From an uncultured Marinobacter sp. (GTDB taxonomy: Bacteria > Pseudomonadota > Gammaproteobacteria > Pseudomonadales > Oleiphilaceae), in contig NZ_CAMPJO010000001.1 of the NCBI RefSeq assembly GCF_946886895.1, positions 186,001 to 250,000 on the forward strand: DNA of 64,000 nt. Reading direction: 5' to 3'. A program made the position numbers and the translations under genes. Below the pieces are notes generated by a model. It worked only from the letters and a program-made list of their open reading frames with translations. It was not told where the DNA came from and searched no databases. Shown here in pieces: positions 1 through 8,903 of this stretch; within the stretch, counting starts at the first letter, position 1, and the number at the start of each line of letters is the position of its first letter.

Positions 1-475
1 GCGGAATAGCCGTATAAGCCGGAATGTTGGCCACCTCCAGCTTGACACGCTGCCTCGGCAAGTCCGGCCGTTCAGGCGATGTAGTAATAGCGATCTGCCA
101 CATATCCACATTGCGTTCAGCGTATGCTGCTTCTTTGCGCAGTGACTTGTGCTCTTTTACGCTGACTTCCAAGCCATAGCGATTGCTCAGGTAATCCAGA
201 ATGCACTCTTTCATCTTTGCGAGCTGGCTGGATGAAAAGTCGACGCCACCGGCGAAATCCAGATCTTCGCTAAAACGTTTTCCGCCATAGCAAAGGCGAA
301 CGGCCGTGCCGCCCTGGAACACCAGGTCATTCAACAGGCCCTCCTGGTCCAGCGCAAAAAAAAGGTCAAAGTGGATAATCTCTTTTTCAATCACTGGACG
401 CATATTGGCAAGATTGGGATCTCGCATGGCCAGAGAAACCAGCCGCTGAAAGTTTTCCTGATCATACCTACGCAC
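1..475 (-). CDS. abiEii: AbiEii-type nucleotidyltransferase toxin, 3' end outside window
   Basis: The N-terminal ~158 residues are visible. The motif GGTAVRL followed by RFSEDLDF is the nucleotidyltransferase signature (GG..., then an S-x-D-x-D metal site) of AbiEii/AbiGii toxins, which transfer nucleotides to target RNAs and are neutralised by AbiEi in type IV toxin-antitoxin modules. The likely start is a GTG at 475 that overlaps the last 8 bases of the antitoxin gene, so the two are translationally coupled. The C-terminal part lies beyond base 1, so intactness cannot be judged. Family assignment comes from the motif plus the antitoxin neighbour. Confidence 0.85.
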   Translation of the reverse strand, partial: MRRYDQENFQRLVSLAMRDPNLANMRPVIEKEIIHFDLFFALDQEGLLNDLVFQGGTAVRLCYGGKRFSEDLDFAGGVDFSSSQLAKMKECILDYLSNRYGLEVSVKEHKSLRKEAAYAERNVDMWQIAITTSPERPDLPRQRVKLEVANIPAYTAIP

Positions 476-1001
476 GGGCTTCCTCCGGGTCAATCAAATG
501 AGTGTTTCGACCCACTCGTTTGAGGTCACGCAAAGCTGCCTCTTTGGTCGCAATTCGCAACGGATGCCCTCTATCCCGTATGCCATCAAGAATATCGGTA
601 ACGGACCGTTTGGTGTGGGTGAATTCAATCACCCCATACGGCGTTTTGTATTCCCCTTTCCGCCCCGTGGTAACAACGGTGATGCGCCCTACGGGAACCT
701 GTGAAATCACGCCGTATTCAGACAGCGCAGATTCCAGACTGATATAGTTGTACTCACCACGACGGAGAGTCTTGGCCACCTGTTCCAGGGTATCCGATCC
801 TTTGTGGCGCGACAGGTTGTAGACGTACACGCCTTTCGAGGGCCGCTCAAGGATACCACTGCTCACCAAGCGCGCGACCGTTGCCTGCCGGCTACGTTCA
901 GATTCGTCGGGAAACAGCTTTGGCATATCCTTTGATGAATAGACATATCGCCCTTTCAAGTCGAATGCTGCCAAGCGTTTGATGGCATCTGATTGTTTCA
1001 T
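468..1001 (-). CDS. abiEi: AbiEi-family antitoxin / transcriptional regulator
   Basis: About 177 residues. The N-terminal half reads as a winged helix (RQATVARLVSSGIL, then a PSKGVYVY wing), as in AbiEi antitoxins that repress their own operon. The C-terminal half (YISLESALSEYGVI, then VTTGRKGEYKTPYGVIEF) is the usual AbiEi extension. The ATG at 1001 is preceded by GAGAG at good spacing, while an upstream GTG at 1028 has no clear ribosome site. The gene overlaps the downstream nucleotidyltransferase. Together they form a type IV toxin-antitoxin / abortive-infection pair. No other defence gene is seen on this side of the window. Confidence 0.82.
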   Translation of the reverse strand: MKQSDAIKRLAAFDLKGRYVYSSKDMPKLFPDESERSRQATVARLVSSGILERPSKGVYVYNLSRHKGSDTLEQVAKTLRRGEYNYISLESALSEYGVISQVPVGRITVVTTGRKGEYKTPYGVIEFTHTKRSVTDILDGIRDRGHPLRIATKEAALRDLKRVGRNTHLIDPEEARA

Positions 1002-1365
1002 TGCACTCTCTTGGCATTCATTAATCACATATAAAGATGCTGTTAGCGTCGATATATTAAATAAAAGTGATCAAATTTGCCACTTAAATGTGCAGTTAAC
1101 GTTTACTTAAAAAGCATTTCAATAGATGTGACAGAAGCACCGAGGGCTGCGCTGACCATCCTCGCTGATCGAGGTCAAGGAAGCAGAGTGAAGGAGATAA
1201 CTGAGGAGCCAAAACGCGAGAGGCGGGGCATACGATTCAGGACTATTGAGGGCCATGGACGGCCCGAAACAAGCCCCCATGGATGGGCTCGTAGCGTGTC
1301 CTGAATCGTATGCCCCGCTTCTCGCCGCCCCTGACCTCACAGGCTAGGAGCGGATCCAGCAGTTA
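1002..1365. other. Intergenic region between abiE and aceF
   Basis: The first ~110 bases are markedly AT-rich compared with the rest of the window and must hold the minus-strand abiE promoter. Several AT hexamers are possible and none stands out. AAGTG/CACTT half-sites at about 1066-1085 could be an AbiEi operator. The rest contains the long inverted repeat at 1217-1324 and no convincing gene. Confidence 0.5.
1217..1324. repeat. Long inverted repeat, 27-bp arms
   Basis: Arms at 1217-1243 and 1298-1324 are reverse complements over 27 bases with one mismatch. The 54-bp spacer itself holds two shorter palindromes (GGCC..GGCC near 1251-1264 and a CCAT/ATGG hairpin near 1273-1289). It lies 42 bases downstream of the aceF stop codon. 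There is no U-tract, so it is not a classical terminator. The structure suggests a MITE- or BIME-like dispersed repeat, but copy number cannot be seen from one window. Confidence 0.7.
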
Positions 1366-3069
1366 TCAAAGCAGAAGGGTGCGAATGTCCCCAAGAAGCC
1401 GACTGAGCACCGAAGTAAACCGGGCAGCATCTGCCCCATTCACCGCCCGGTGATCGTAAGACAGCGACAGCGGCAGCATCAGGCGAGGCTGGAACGCCTT
1501 GCCATCCCAGACCGGCTTCATCGCCGCCTTGGACACACCCAGAATCGCCACCTCCGGCGTATTCACAATCGGCGTGAACGCCGTGCCACCGATACCACCC
1601 AGGCTGGTGATGGTGAAGCAGGCACCCTGCATCTCCGCTGGCTTCAGTTGCTTGTCCCGCGCCTTCTGCGCCAGGTCCGCACTTTCCGCCGCCAGTTCCC
1701 AGAGCCCCTTCTTGTCCACATCCCGGATCACCGGCACCATCAGCCCGTGGGGCGTATCCACAGCAATCCCGATGTGAATGTACTGCTTGCGGATCACCTC
1801 CTTGCGACCCATGTCCAGCGACACATTAAACTGCGGCAGTTCCGCCAACGCCGTGGCACAGGCCTTCAGCAGGAACGGCAGCGGCGTCATCTTCACGCCC
1901 TTCTTCTCGCCGGCGGCCTTCTGGGCCTTGCGGAAATCCTCCATATCGGTGATATCCGCATCCTCGAACTGGGTCACGTGGGGCACGTTCAGCCAGCTGC
2001 GCTGCATGTTGTTGGCCGTGGCGAACATCATCCGCGACATGGACTCGCGTTCGATCTCACCGAACTGGCTGAAGTCCGGCAGTTTCACGCCGGGGATACC
2101 GGCACCGCCGCCACCGGCCACCGTGCTGCCCTGCTGCGTCTGCTGCAACTGGGTTTTCACGTAGGCCTGCACGTCATCCTTCAGGATGCGGCCCTTGGGG
2201 CCGGAGCCCTTGATGCGTATCAGATCCGCGCCGAATTCACGGGCCAGCTTGCGCACCGCCGGGCCAGCATGAACTTTAGCGCCCGGGGTAGGCGGCTCGT
2301 AGGTCGCCGATGACGGTTCAGCCTTCGGCTCCTCGCGCTTGCCTTTGGACTCGGCCTTGCTTTCCTGCTTGTCCTCACTCGAAGGCTTGTCAGAGCCAGA
2401 CGATGCCTCTTCGTCACCGTCTTCGTCACCGTCTTCGCCCCCGTCTTCCACAACGGTCATTTCAACCAGGTCGTTGCCTTCGGAAAGCTTGTCGCCGTCC
2501 TTGACCAGAATCTTCCCGATCTTGCCGGCGTAGGGCGACGGAATCTCCATAGTGGCCTTGTCGGATTCCACGGTGACCAGCGGATCGTCTGCCTCAACCT
2601 CATCGCCTTCGCTGACGTTGATCTCGATCACCGGCACATTGTCGAAGCCATCCAGCGCCGGCACCTTGACGGTTTCCTTGCGGGAACCGCCGGACTTCTT
2701 CGGCGCCGGCTTTTTGTCTTCGGCCTTGTCCTCAGACTTGGCTTCGGCCTTATCGTCCGTGCCGGAGCTGGCGTCTTCACCTGAAGCCTGGTTATCCGAG
2801 CCTTTGTCGGCGTCGGATTCACCGGCGTCGCCGCTGGCTTCCATCATGCCAACCACGTCGCCTTCCTTGACCTTGTCGCCCACCTTCACGGTGATTTTGG
2901 TGATCTTGCCGGCACCGGGGGACGGCAACTCAACCGACGCCTTGTCGGACTCGACCGTCAGAATCGGATCCTCTTCCTCAACCGAATCCCCCTGGCTGAC
3001 GAGCACTTCGATGACCTCGACCTCGTCTGCTCCGCCGAGATCCGGAACCTTGATTTCCTGTTCACTCAT
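1366..3069 (-). CDS. aceF: Pyruvate dehydrogenase E2, dihydrolipoyl acetyltransferase
   Basis: A 567-residue E2 core of the pyruvate dehydrogenase complex, which moves the acetyl group from lipoamide to CoA. Two lipoyl domains are visible, each with the lipoylated Lys in ESDKA (K43 and about K171). They are separated by acidic/Ala/Lys-rich linkers. A peripheral-subunit-binding domain follows (HAGPAVRKLAREFG, about 270-305) and then the catalytic acyltransferase domain ending in SYDHRAVNGADAARF. Asn replaces the usual Asp of the HxxxDG motif, a substitution also known in Azotobacter-type E2. The start has AAGGAG upstream. It follows aceE by 10 bases and is co-transcribed. No lpd gene is next to it. 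Confidence 0.97.
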   Translation of the reverse strand: MSEQEIKVPDLGGADEVEVIEVLVSQGDSVEEEDPILTVESDKASVELPSPGAGKITKITVKVGDKVKEGDVVGMMEASGDAGESDADKGSDNQASGEDASSGTDDKAEAKSEDKAEDKKPAPKKSGGSRKETVKVPALDGFDNVPVIEINVSEGDEVEADDPLVTVESDKATMEIPSPYAGKIGKILVKDGDKLSEGNDLVEMTVVEDGGEDGDEDGDEEASSGSDKPSSEDKQESKAESKGKREEPKAEPSSATYEPPTPGAKVHAGPAVRKLAREFGADLIRIKGSGPKGRILKDDVQAYVKTQLQQTQQGSTVAGGGGAGIPGVKLPDFSQFGEIERESMSRMMFATANNMQRSWLNVPHVTQFEDADITDMEDFRKAQKAAGEKKGVKMTPLPFLLKACATALAELPQFNVSLDMGRKEVIRKQYIHIGIAVDTPHGLMVPVIRDVDKKGLWELAAESADLAQKARDKQLKPAEMQGACFTITSLGGIGGTAFTPIVNTPEVAILGVSKAAMKPVWDGKAFQPRLMLPLSLSYDHRAVNGADAARFTSVLSRLLGDIRTLLL

Positions 3070-3079
3070 GGCGGACTCC

Positions 3080-5743
3080 TTAGCTCAGCACCGGGTTCGT
3101 TTTGTTGCGATCGATTCCGTACTTGCGCATGGCGTCGAGAACCACTTCATTCTTCAACTCACCTTCCTGGGCCAGGGCAGACAGCGCCGAGACCGTCACG
3201 TAGTAACGATCCACTTCAAAGAAGCTGCGAAGCTTCTCCCGGGTATCACTCCGGCCAAAGCCATCGGTACCGAGCGTCAGGTAGGTTTTGGGAATGAATG
3301 CCCGGAGCTGCTCGGAGTGCAGCTTGATGTAATCCGTTGAGGACACCACCGGCCCGGCCTGCTTCTCCAGGCACTGGGTGACGTGGGCTTTCCTGGGTTT
3401 GTCATCCGGGTGCAGGCGGTTCCAGCGCTCTACGTGCTGGCCTTCACGGGCCAGCTCATTGAAGCTGGTCACGCTCCACACATCCGAGGCAACGCCCCAG
3501 TCGTCTTTCAGCAGTTGGGCTGCGGCGCGCACCTCATTGAGGATGGCACCGGCGCCGAGCAATTGAACCCTCGGCGTTTTCTTGCGGCCCTTGGTTTCGA
3601 CGGACTCGAACAGGTACATGCCCTTGACGATGCCCTCTTCGCACCCCTTGGGCATGGCGGGCTGCTCGTAGTTCTCGTTCTCGATGGTCAGGTAGTAGAA
3701 GACGTTCTTGTTGTCCTCGAACATCTCTTTCATACCCTTGCGAAGCACCACGGCCATTTCATAACCGTAGGCCGGATCATAGGCCTTGCAGTTCGGAATG
3801 GTGTTAGCCAGCACGTGGCTGTGACCATCCTGGTGCTGCAGCCCTTCGCCGTTCAGGGTGGTGCGGCCGGCGGTACCGCCGATCAGGAAGCCACGGGCCT
3901 GCATGTCGCCGGATGCCCAGGCCAGATCGCCCACGCGCTGGAAGCCGAACATGGAGTAGAAGATGTAGAACGGGATCAGCGGGAAGTTGTTGGTGCTGTA
4001 GGAGGTCGCTGCCGCCATCCAGGCCGCCATGGAGCCAGCCTCGTTAATACCTTCCTCGAGGATCTGGCCCTTTTTGTCTTCCCGGTAGTACATGATCTGG
4101 TCCCGGTCTTCCGGAACGTATTTCTGTCCTTCGGCGGTGTAGATGCCCAGTTGCCGGAACATACCTTCCATACCAAAGGTACGGGCCTCATCCGGAACAA
4201 TGGGTACCACGCGCTTACCGATGCGTTTGTCTTTGGTCAGCGCCGCCAGTATCCGGACAAAGGCCATGGTGGTGGAAATTTTCCGGTCGCCGGAGCCGTC
4301 CAGCACCGCCTTGAAGATGTCCAGGTCGGGTATCTGCAACGGCTGGCAGTCTTTGCGCCGCTTCGGATAGAAGCCACCCAGTTCCTGCCGGCGCTTCTTC
4401 ATGTAGACGATTTCCGGGCTGTCCGGCGCCGGCCGGTAATAGGGGACGTCTTTGAGTTCTTCGTCCTTCAGCGGCACGGCAAACCGGTCGCGGAACGCCC
4501 TCAACTGGTCAATGTCCAGTTTCTTCAGCGAATGCGCGGTGTTCTGCGCCTCGCCGGCCTCGCCGAACCCGTAGCCCTTGATGGTATGGGCCAGGATCAC
4601 GGTCGGGCGACCGCCGTTGTTATGGATGGCATGATGGTAGGCCGCGTAGATCTTGTACGGGTCATGGCCGCCACGGTTAAGCTTGTTGATCTCCTCATCG
4701 GAAAGATTTTCAACCAGCTTCGCGGTTTCGGGATACTTGCCAAAGAAGTGCTTGCGCGTGTAGGCCGGGCCGTTGCTCTTGAAATTCTGGAGCTCACCAT
4801 CGCAGACCTCGTCCATGATTCGCTGCATCATGCCATCCTTGTCGTTTTCGAACAGCGGATCCCAGTGGCGACCCCAGACGACCTTCAGCACGTTCCAGCC
4901 GGCGCCCCGGAAGACACCTTCAAGCTCCTGCATGATTTTACCGTTACCCCGGACCGGGCCGTCCAGGCGTTGCAGGTTGCAGTTAACCACGAAAACGAGG
5001 TTGCTGAGGTTTTCCCGGCCAGCCATGGAAATGGAGCCCAGGGTTTCCGGCTCGTCACATTCGCCGTCACCCACAAAGCACCAGACTTTGCGATCACCCA
5101 TCTCGATCAGCTCACGGCTGTCGAGGTATTTCATAACATGGGCCTGATAGATCGCCTGCATCGGGCCAAGGCCCATGGACACCGTCGGGAACTGCCAGTA
5201 GTCCGGCATCAGCCAGGGGTGCGGATAGGAGGAGAGGCCGGCACCATCCACTTCCTCCCGGTATTTATCCAGGTCTTTCTCGTCGAAACGGCCTTCCAGG
5301 AAGGAGCGGGCATAGATACCCGGCGATGAATGCCCCTGGAAATACACCAGATCGGATTCGCGCTTGTCATCCCCACCGTGGAAAAAGTAGTTGAAGCCGA
5401 CGTCATACAGGGTGGCAGCGGACGAGAACGACGACACGTGTCCACCGAGGTCACCTGGTCTCTGGTTGGCGCGCATTACCATGGCCATGGCATTCCAGCG
5501 GATCAGGGATCGGATCCGCCGCTCCATGAACAGATCGCCCGGCATGGGTGTCTGCTGCGAGACCGGGATACTGTTCCGGAAGGGTGTGGTTATGGAGTAT
5601 GGCAACTCGGTGCCGTCGCGACTGGCTCGCTCCGAGAGTCTCTCCAGTATGTATTTGACTCTCTCTACGCCCTCGTTCTCGATCAGAGACTCCAGCGCGT
5701 CCAGCCATTCACTGGTTTCAATGGGATCATCGTCCTGGTACAT
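3080..5743 (-). CDS. aceE: Pyruvate dehydrogenase E1 component, homodimeric type
   Basis: About 887 residues, the length of the single-chain E1p of Gammaproteobacteria. It decarboxylates pyruvate with thiamine diphosphate and passes the acetyl group to the lipoyl domains of AceF. Visible family features include the N-terminal E2-binding segment, GDGECDEPETLGS (the ThDP/Mg GDG motif), the HDGHSHV-type loop (GLQHQDGHSHV) and the C-terminal transketolase-like region. The ATG at 5743 is preceded by GGGAGG. A TTG one codon earlier is less likely. First gene of aceE-aceF. Confidence 0.97.
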   Translation of the reverse strand: MYQDDDPIETSEWLDALESLIENEGVERVKYILERLSERASRDGTELPYSITTPFRNSIPVSQQTPMPGDLFMERRIRSLIRWNAMAMVMRANQRPGDLGGHVSSFSSAATLYDVGFNYFFHGGDDKRESDLVYFQGHSSPGIYARSFLEGRFDEKDLDKYREEVDGAGLSSYPHPWLMPDYWQFPTVSMGLGPMQAIYQAHVMKYLDSRELIEMGDRKVWCFVGDGECDEPETLGSISMAGRENLSNLVFVVNCNLQRLDGPVRGNGKIMQELEGVFRGAGWNVLKVVWGRHWDPLFENDKDGMMQRIMDEVCDGELQNFKSNGPAYTRKHFFGKYPETAKLVENLSDEEINKLNRGGHDPYKIYAAYHHAIHNNGGRPTVILAHTIKGYGFGEAGEAQNTAHSLKKLDIDQLRAFRDRFAVPLKDEELKDVPYYRPAPDSPEIVYMKKRRQELGGFYPKRRKDCQPLQIPDLDIFKAVLDGSGDRKISTTMAFVRILAALTKDKRIGKRVVPIVPDEARTFGMEGMFRQLGIYTAEGQKYVPEDRDQIMYYREDKKGQILEEGINEAGSMAAWMAAATSYSTNNFPLIPFYIFYSMFGFQRVGDLAWASGDMQARGFLIGGTAGRTTLNGEGLQHQDGHSHVLANTIPNCKAYDPAYGYEMAVVLRKGMKEMFEDNKNVFYYLTIENENYEQPAMPKGCEEGIVKGMYLFESVETKGRKKTPRVQLLGAGAILNEVRAAAQLLKDDWGVASDVWSVTSFNELAREGQHVERWNRLHPDDKPRKAHVTQCLEKQAGPVVSSTDYIKLHSEQLRAFIPKTYLTLGTDGFGRSDTREKLRSFFEVDRYYVTVSALSALAQEGELKNEVVLDAMRKYGIDRNKTNPVLS

Positions 5744-6408
5744 CAAATCCTCCCCTTGGCATCAAAAAGTGCGGCACTGGCCACGATCAGCAGCCTGGCG
5801 CTTTGCGGTGTCGATAAGCTGCGATGGAATGCAGTGTCTTGTTGTGGGTCTATCAGCCTGACGGGCGCGCCGTTCTGCGGCACACGAAACTACCTCAAGC
5901 ATAGAACAGCTTTCACACTTTTCCTGCCTGATCACCCGTGATCGCCGGGCTTTCGGCCCCGGGGATGATCGACATCATGCGGTACTGTCCGGATACGTCC
6001 GCCCATTTTGTAGTATTTTTACTACATTTTGGCACCTGAATTCAAATAAAGTGCCAACTCTGTCTATCTGAGCAGGAATCCTTGCGGTTACTTACGGAAG
6101 AATGACCGTTTTTGGGCCTTTGAACAACCTGAATGCGACCAATGTCGTAGCACGCTTACCGCCTGACAATTTAATTATCACGCTAAACGATAGCGCGCGC
6201 TGTTTTCGACGACGTTTGATGAAAATGGCGAATTTTTACCAACGCTGCATGGAAAACAATCGTTTATCTGCAGCCAGGACCGACCGTATTTAATTAGACC
6301 TGAAAATAAACAGCAATGTAGGTATACTCGCCTGCCCGTTTTTTAACCAGCGGAGTGGCGACAGGCCCCGCTCCGGACATTTGTCGATTAACCTGCAGAG
6401 GGCGATCC
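5744..6408. other. Long divergent intergenic region with a TGTAGT-N6-ACTACA palindrome
   Basis: This 665-bp region separates the divergent aceE and the radical SAM gene and must hold both promoters. The clearest element is a perfect dyad, TGTAGT-N6-ACTACA, at 6009-6026, of operator size and AT-rich. A good plus-strand -10 (TATACT) occurs near 6323-6328 ahead of the radical SAM gene, with a poor -35. A possible 63-codon ORF at 6102-6293 has no ribosome site or recognisable protein character. No pdhR-like regulator gene is adjacent. Confidence 0.5.
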
Positions 6409-7773
6409 ATGAACTCCATCGTCAACTTTCCGAACCGGATTCCGACCACTGAATTCGAGGAGCGGCGCTTCAAGGTCTACACGGACCGCCAGCTCGACAA
6501 GATTGACATTATCCAGGCTCTCCCCGAGGAGACCCTGTTTGAGATGAAGGTGGTGGCCAGCGTGCTGCCGTTCCGGGTCAACGAATATGTGATCAACGAA
6601 CTGATCAACTGGGACAAGGTACCAAACGACCCGATCTATCAATTGGTCTTCCCTCAAAAAGGCATGCTGAAAGACGAGCATTACGAGCGCATGGCAACGA
6701 TGCACCGGGAAGGTGCCGACAAGAAAGACATTCAGGCCGTTGCCAAGGACATCCGTGACGAACTAAACCCCCACCCGGCCGGCCAGATGGAAATGAATAT
6801 GCCGGAACTGGACGGCGAGGTGCTCGACGGCGTCCAGCACAAGTACCGGGAAACGGTTCTGTTTTTTCCGGCCCAGGGCCAGACCTGCCACTCCTACTGC
6901 ACCTTCTGCTTTCGCTGGGCGCAGTTTGTGGGCGATAAAGACCTGAAAATGGCCAGCACCGAAGCCGGGAAGCTGCACGGCTACCTGCGCGAGCACACCG
7001 AGGTCACCGACCTGCTGGTGACCGGCGGCGACCCCATGGTCATGAAAACCAAAAACCTGGTGCAGTATCTGGAACCGCTGCTTGAACCGGAGCTCGACCA
7101 CATCCAGACCGTCCGCATCGGTACCAAGGCCCTCACCTTCTGGCCCTACCGTTTTGTGACCGACAAGGACGCGGACGAGCTGATCGACCTGTTCGCCCGC
7201 CTGGTGGATGCCGGCAAGCACGTGGCCATCATGGCCCATTACAACCACTGGCAGGAAATTACCACCGACATCGCCGAAGAGGCCATTCGCCGAATCCGCG
7301 CCACAGGCGCCGAGATTCGCGCCCAGGGCCCACTGATCAAGCACGTGAACGACGACGCCACAGCCTGGGCCAGGCTCTGGAAGAAGGAAGTGCAGCTCGG
7401 CATCATCCCCTACTACATGTTTGTAGAGCGGGACACCGGCGCCAAGAATTACTTCGAAGTGCCGCTGGCCGAGGCCTTTCAGATCTACCGGGACGCCATG
7501 AAGCAGGTCTCTGGCCTGGCGCGCACTGCCCGCGGCCCGTCCATGAGTGCCGGCCCCGGCAAGGTGGAGATTCAGGGTATCACCGAGATTCACGGTGAGA
7601 AGGTGTTCGTGCTGCGCTTCCTGCAGGGCCGCAACCCGGATTGGGTACAACGCCCGTTCTTTGCCAAATACAGCGAAACGGCCACCTGGCTGCATGAGCT
7701 GGAACCGGCGTTCGGAGAGGAAAAGTTCTTCTTCGAGGATGAGTACGAGGCAATGAAAAAAGGCAACGGTTAA
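6409..7773 (+). CDS. KamA-family radical SAM aminomutase (substrate uncertain)
   Basis: About 454 residues, related to lysine 2,3-aminomutase, a radical SAM/PLP enzyme that migrates an amino group from C2 to C3. The iron-sulfur motif C-x3-C-x2-C is C160, C164 and C167 (CHSYCTFC), followed by VTGGDPM. The PLP lysine is most likely K385 in SAGPGK. By ungapped comparison with clostridial lysine aminomutase, the two aspartates that hold the substrate lysine (D293, D330) correspond to R341 and S378, so lysine is doubtful. In clostridial glutamate 2,3-aminomutase those positions are Lys and Asn. It is not EpmB, which is shorter. The ATG at 6409 has GAGGG upstream. It stands alone, convergent with the thioredoxin gene. 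Confidence 0.85.
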   Translation: MNSIVNFPNRIPTTEFEERRFKVYTDRQLDKIDIIQALPEETLFEMKVVASVLPFRVNEYVINELINWDKVPNDPIYQLVFPQKGMLKDEHYERMATMHREGADKKDIQAVAKDIRDELNPHPAGQMEMNMPELDGEVLDGVQHKYRETVLFFPAQGQTCHSYCTFCFRWAQFVGDKDLKMASTEAGKLHGYLREHTEVTDLLVTGGDPMVMKTKNLVQYLEPLLEPELDHIQTVRIGTKALTFWPYRFVTDKDADELIDLFARLVDAGKHVAIMAHYNHWQEITTDIAEEAIRRIRATGAEIRAQGPLIKHVNDDATAWARLWKKEVQLGIIPYYMFVERDTGAKNYFEVPLAEAFQIYRDAMKQVSGLARTARGPSMSAGPGKVEIQGITEIHGEKVFVLRFLQGRNPDWVQRPFFAKYSETATWLHELEPAFGEEKFFFEDEYEAMKKGNG

Positions 7774-7790
7774 ACGGAGAGCGCAAACAC

Positions 7791-7821
7791 CGGGGCCAGA
7801 TGAAAATTTCATCCGGCCCCG
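7791..7821. terminator. Hairpin between convergent genes
   Basis: Nearly perfect palindrome: CGGGGCC at 7791-7797 pairs with GGCCCCG at 7815-7821, and GATGAAA pairs with TTTCATC in the centre. It sits between the convergent radical SAM and thioredoxin genes and probably ends transcription from both sides, although neither strand has a strong U-tract. Confidence 0.6.
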
Positions 7822-7830
7822 CCTTCAACC

Positions 7831-8694
7831 TCAGTGCATCAGCGTATACAGCTTGCGCCGGTAGGTCCGCACGTCAGGATTGTTATTGCCCAGCTTGTCG
7901 AACAGCTCGATCAGTGTGGTCTTGGCCACTTCATCCTTGTATTTGCTGTCGACCTGCATCAGGCGGATCAGCAGGTCCATGGCGCCGGCGTTGTTTTCCT
8001 GCAGTACGTGGTGCAGCGCCAACTGGTGCAGTGCGTTGGGGTCTTTCGGATCCTGTTCCAGCGCCATCTCCAGGTCCTTGACCGGGGGTAACTCGGCTGA
8101 CTGCTCCAGGAACTTCACCCGGGCCGCCAGTTGCTTCGCCTTGTGCTGCAGCTTTTCTTCCGGAGGCAGACTGTCCAGTACCTGCCGGGCCGTCTCCAGA
8201 TCACCCTGTTCGGCTTTCAGCTGGGCCAGGTCGATCAATACGTCCAGGTTGTCTGGGTCTTTCTGGTTCAGTTCGGTGAGGATAGCCAGGGCACCGTCCA
8301 CATCGCCGGCCTCCCACAGAGCATGCGCTTTTTCATACGGGTCTTCCGCCGGCGCTTCGATGTGCTTTTCCAGAACCTTGCGGATCTCGCTTTCCGGCCG
8401 GGCTTCGTTGAAGCCATCCACCGCCTGGCCGTTTTTCACCAGAATCACCGTCGGCAGGCTGCGCACGCCCAGGGAGTTTGTCAGCTCCTGCTGTTCATCG
8501 GCGTTAACCTTGGCCAGTTGAAAGTTGCCCTGATATTCATCGGCCAGCTTTTCGAGGATTGGCATCAGCTGTTTACAGGGCGCACACCACTCAGCCCAAA
8601 CGTCCACCAGTATCGGTGTGGTGGCAGAGGCTTCCATGACTTTCTGCTGAAAGTTTTCGATGGTGGCTTCAAAAATAAACGGAGAATTGCTCAT
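7831..8694 (-). CDS. cnoX: CnoX/YbbN-like thioredoxin with TPR tail
   Basis: About 287 residues. An N-terminal thioredoxin domain (to about residue 110) carries an intact WCAPC active site, followed by helical TPR repeats. This is the architecture of YbbN/CnoX, a chaperedoxin that protects proteins from oxidation and hands them to chaperones. E. coli CnoX has SxxC, whereas this protein keeps both cysteines, as in many other bacteria, so it may also act as a redox enzyme. The ATG at 8694 has AGGTG upstream, and the earlier ATG at 8724 has no ribosome site. Divergent from the Lon-like gene. Confidence 0.88.
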   Translation of the reverse strand: MSNSPFIFEATIENFQQKVMEASATTPILVDVWAEWCAPCKQLMPILEKLADEYQGNFQLAKVNADEQQELTNSLGVRSLPTVILVKNGQAVDGFNEARPESEIRKVLEKHIEAPAEDPYEKAHALWEAGDVDGALAILTELNQKDPDNLDVLIDLAQLKAEQGDLETARQVLDSLPPEEKLQHKAKQLAARVKFLEQSAELPPVKDLEMALEQDPKDPNALHQLALHHVLQENNAGAMDLLIRLMQVDSKYKDEVAKTTLIELFDKLGNNNPDVRTYRRKLYTLMH

Positions 8695-8790
8695 GGGCCG
8701 CACCTGACATGTCGTTTGATTCATTGAGAGCTGCAGGAATCATGGGGCCTGATGCAGGAAAATCAAGCGAGCCCTGATGAAAGCCAACTC

Positions 8791-8818
8791 CTTGAAATCG
8801 CCGTATCTGCCGTTACAT
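8791..8818 (+). promoter_or_regulatory. Possible sigma-32 promoter of the Lon-like gene
   Basis: CTTGAAA at 8791-8797 matches the sigma-32 -35 consensus exactly. About 13-14 bases later CGTTACAT is only a partial match to CCCCATnT. A heat-shock promoter would suit a Lon-like protease, but the weak -10 makes this tentative. Confidence 0.35.
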
Positions 8819-8903
8819 AGGCTAGTAGGTAACCAGCCCGGGCCGGCCGCTGCGCCAGGTGCCCGGAAGATTCCCCAACGTTTCAGGACGGATGCGCCAA
8901 GGC

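Noticed and set aside
1077..1304. A 75-codon ORF across the long inverted repeat
   Set aside because: It runs through both arms of a structured repeat and has no start signal.
3383..5329. A 648-codon plus-strand frame opposite aceE
   Set aside because: Shadow frame with unnatural composition. aceE is unambiguous.
6102..6293. A 63-codon plus-strand ORF in the aceE/aminomutase intergenic region
   Set aside because: No ribosome site, no recognisable features, and it lies in promoter DNA.
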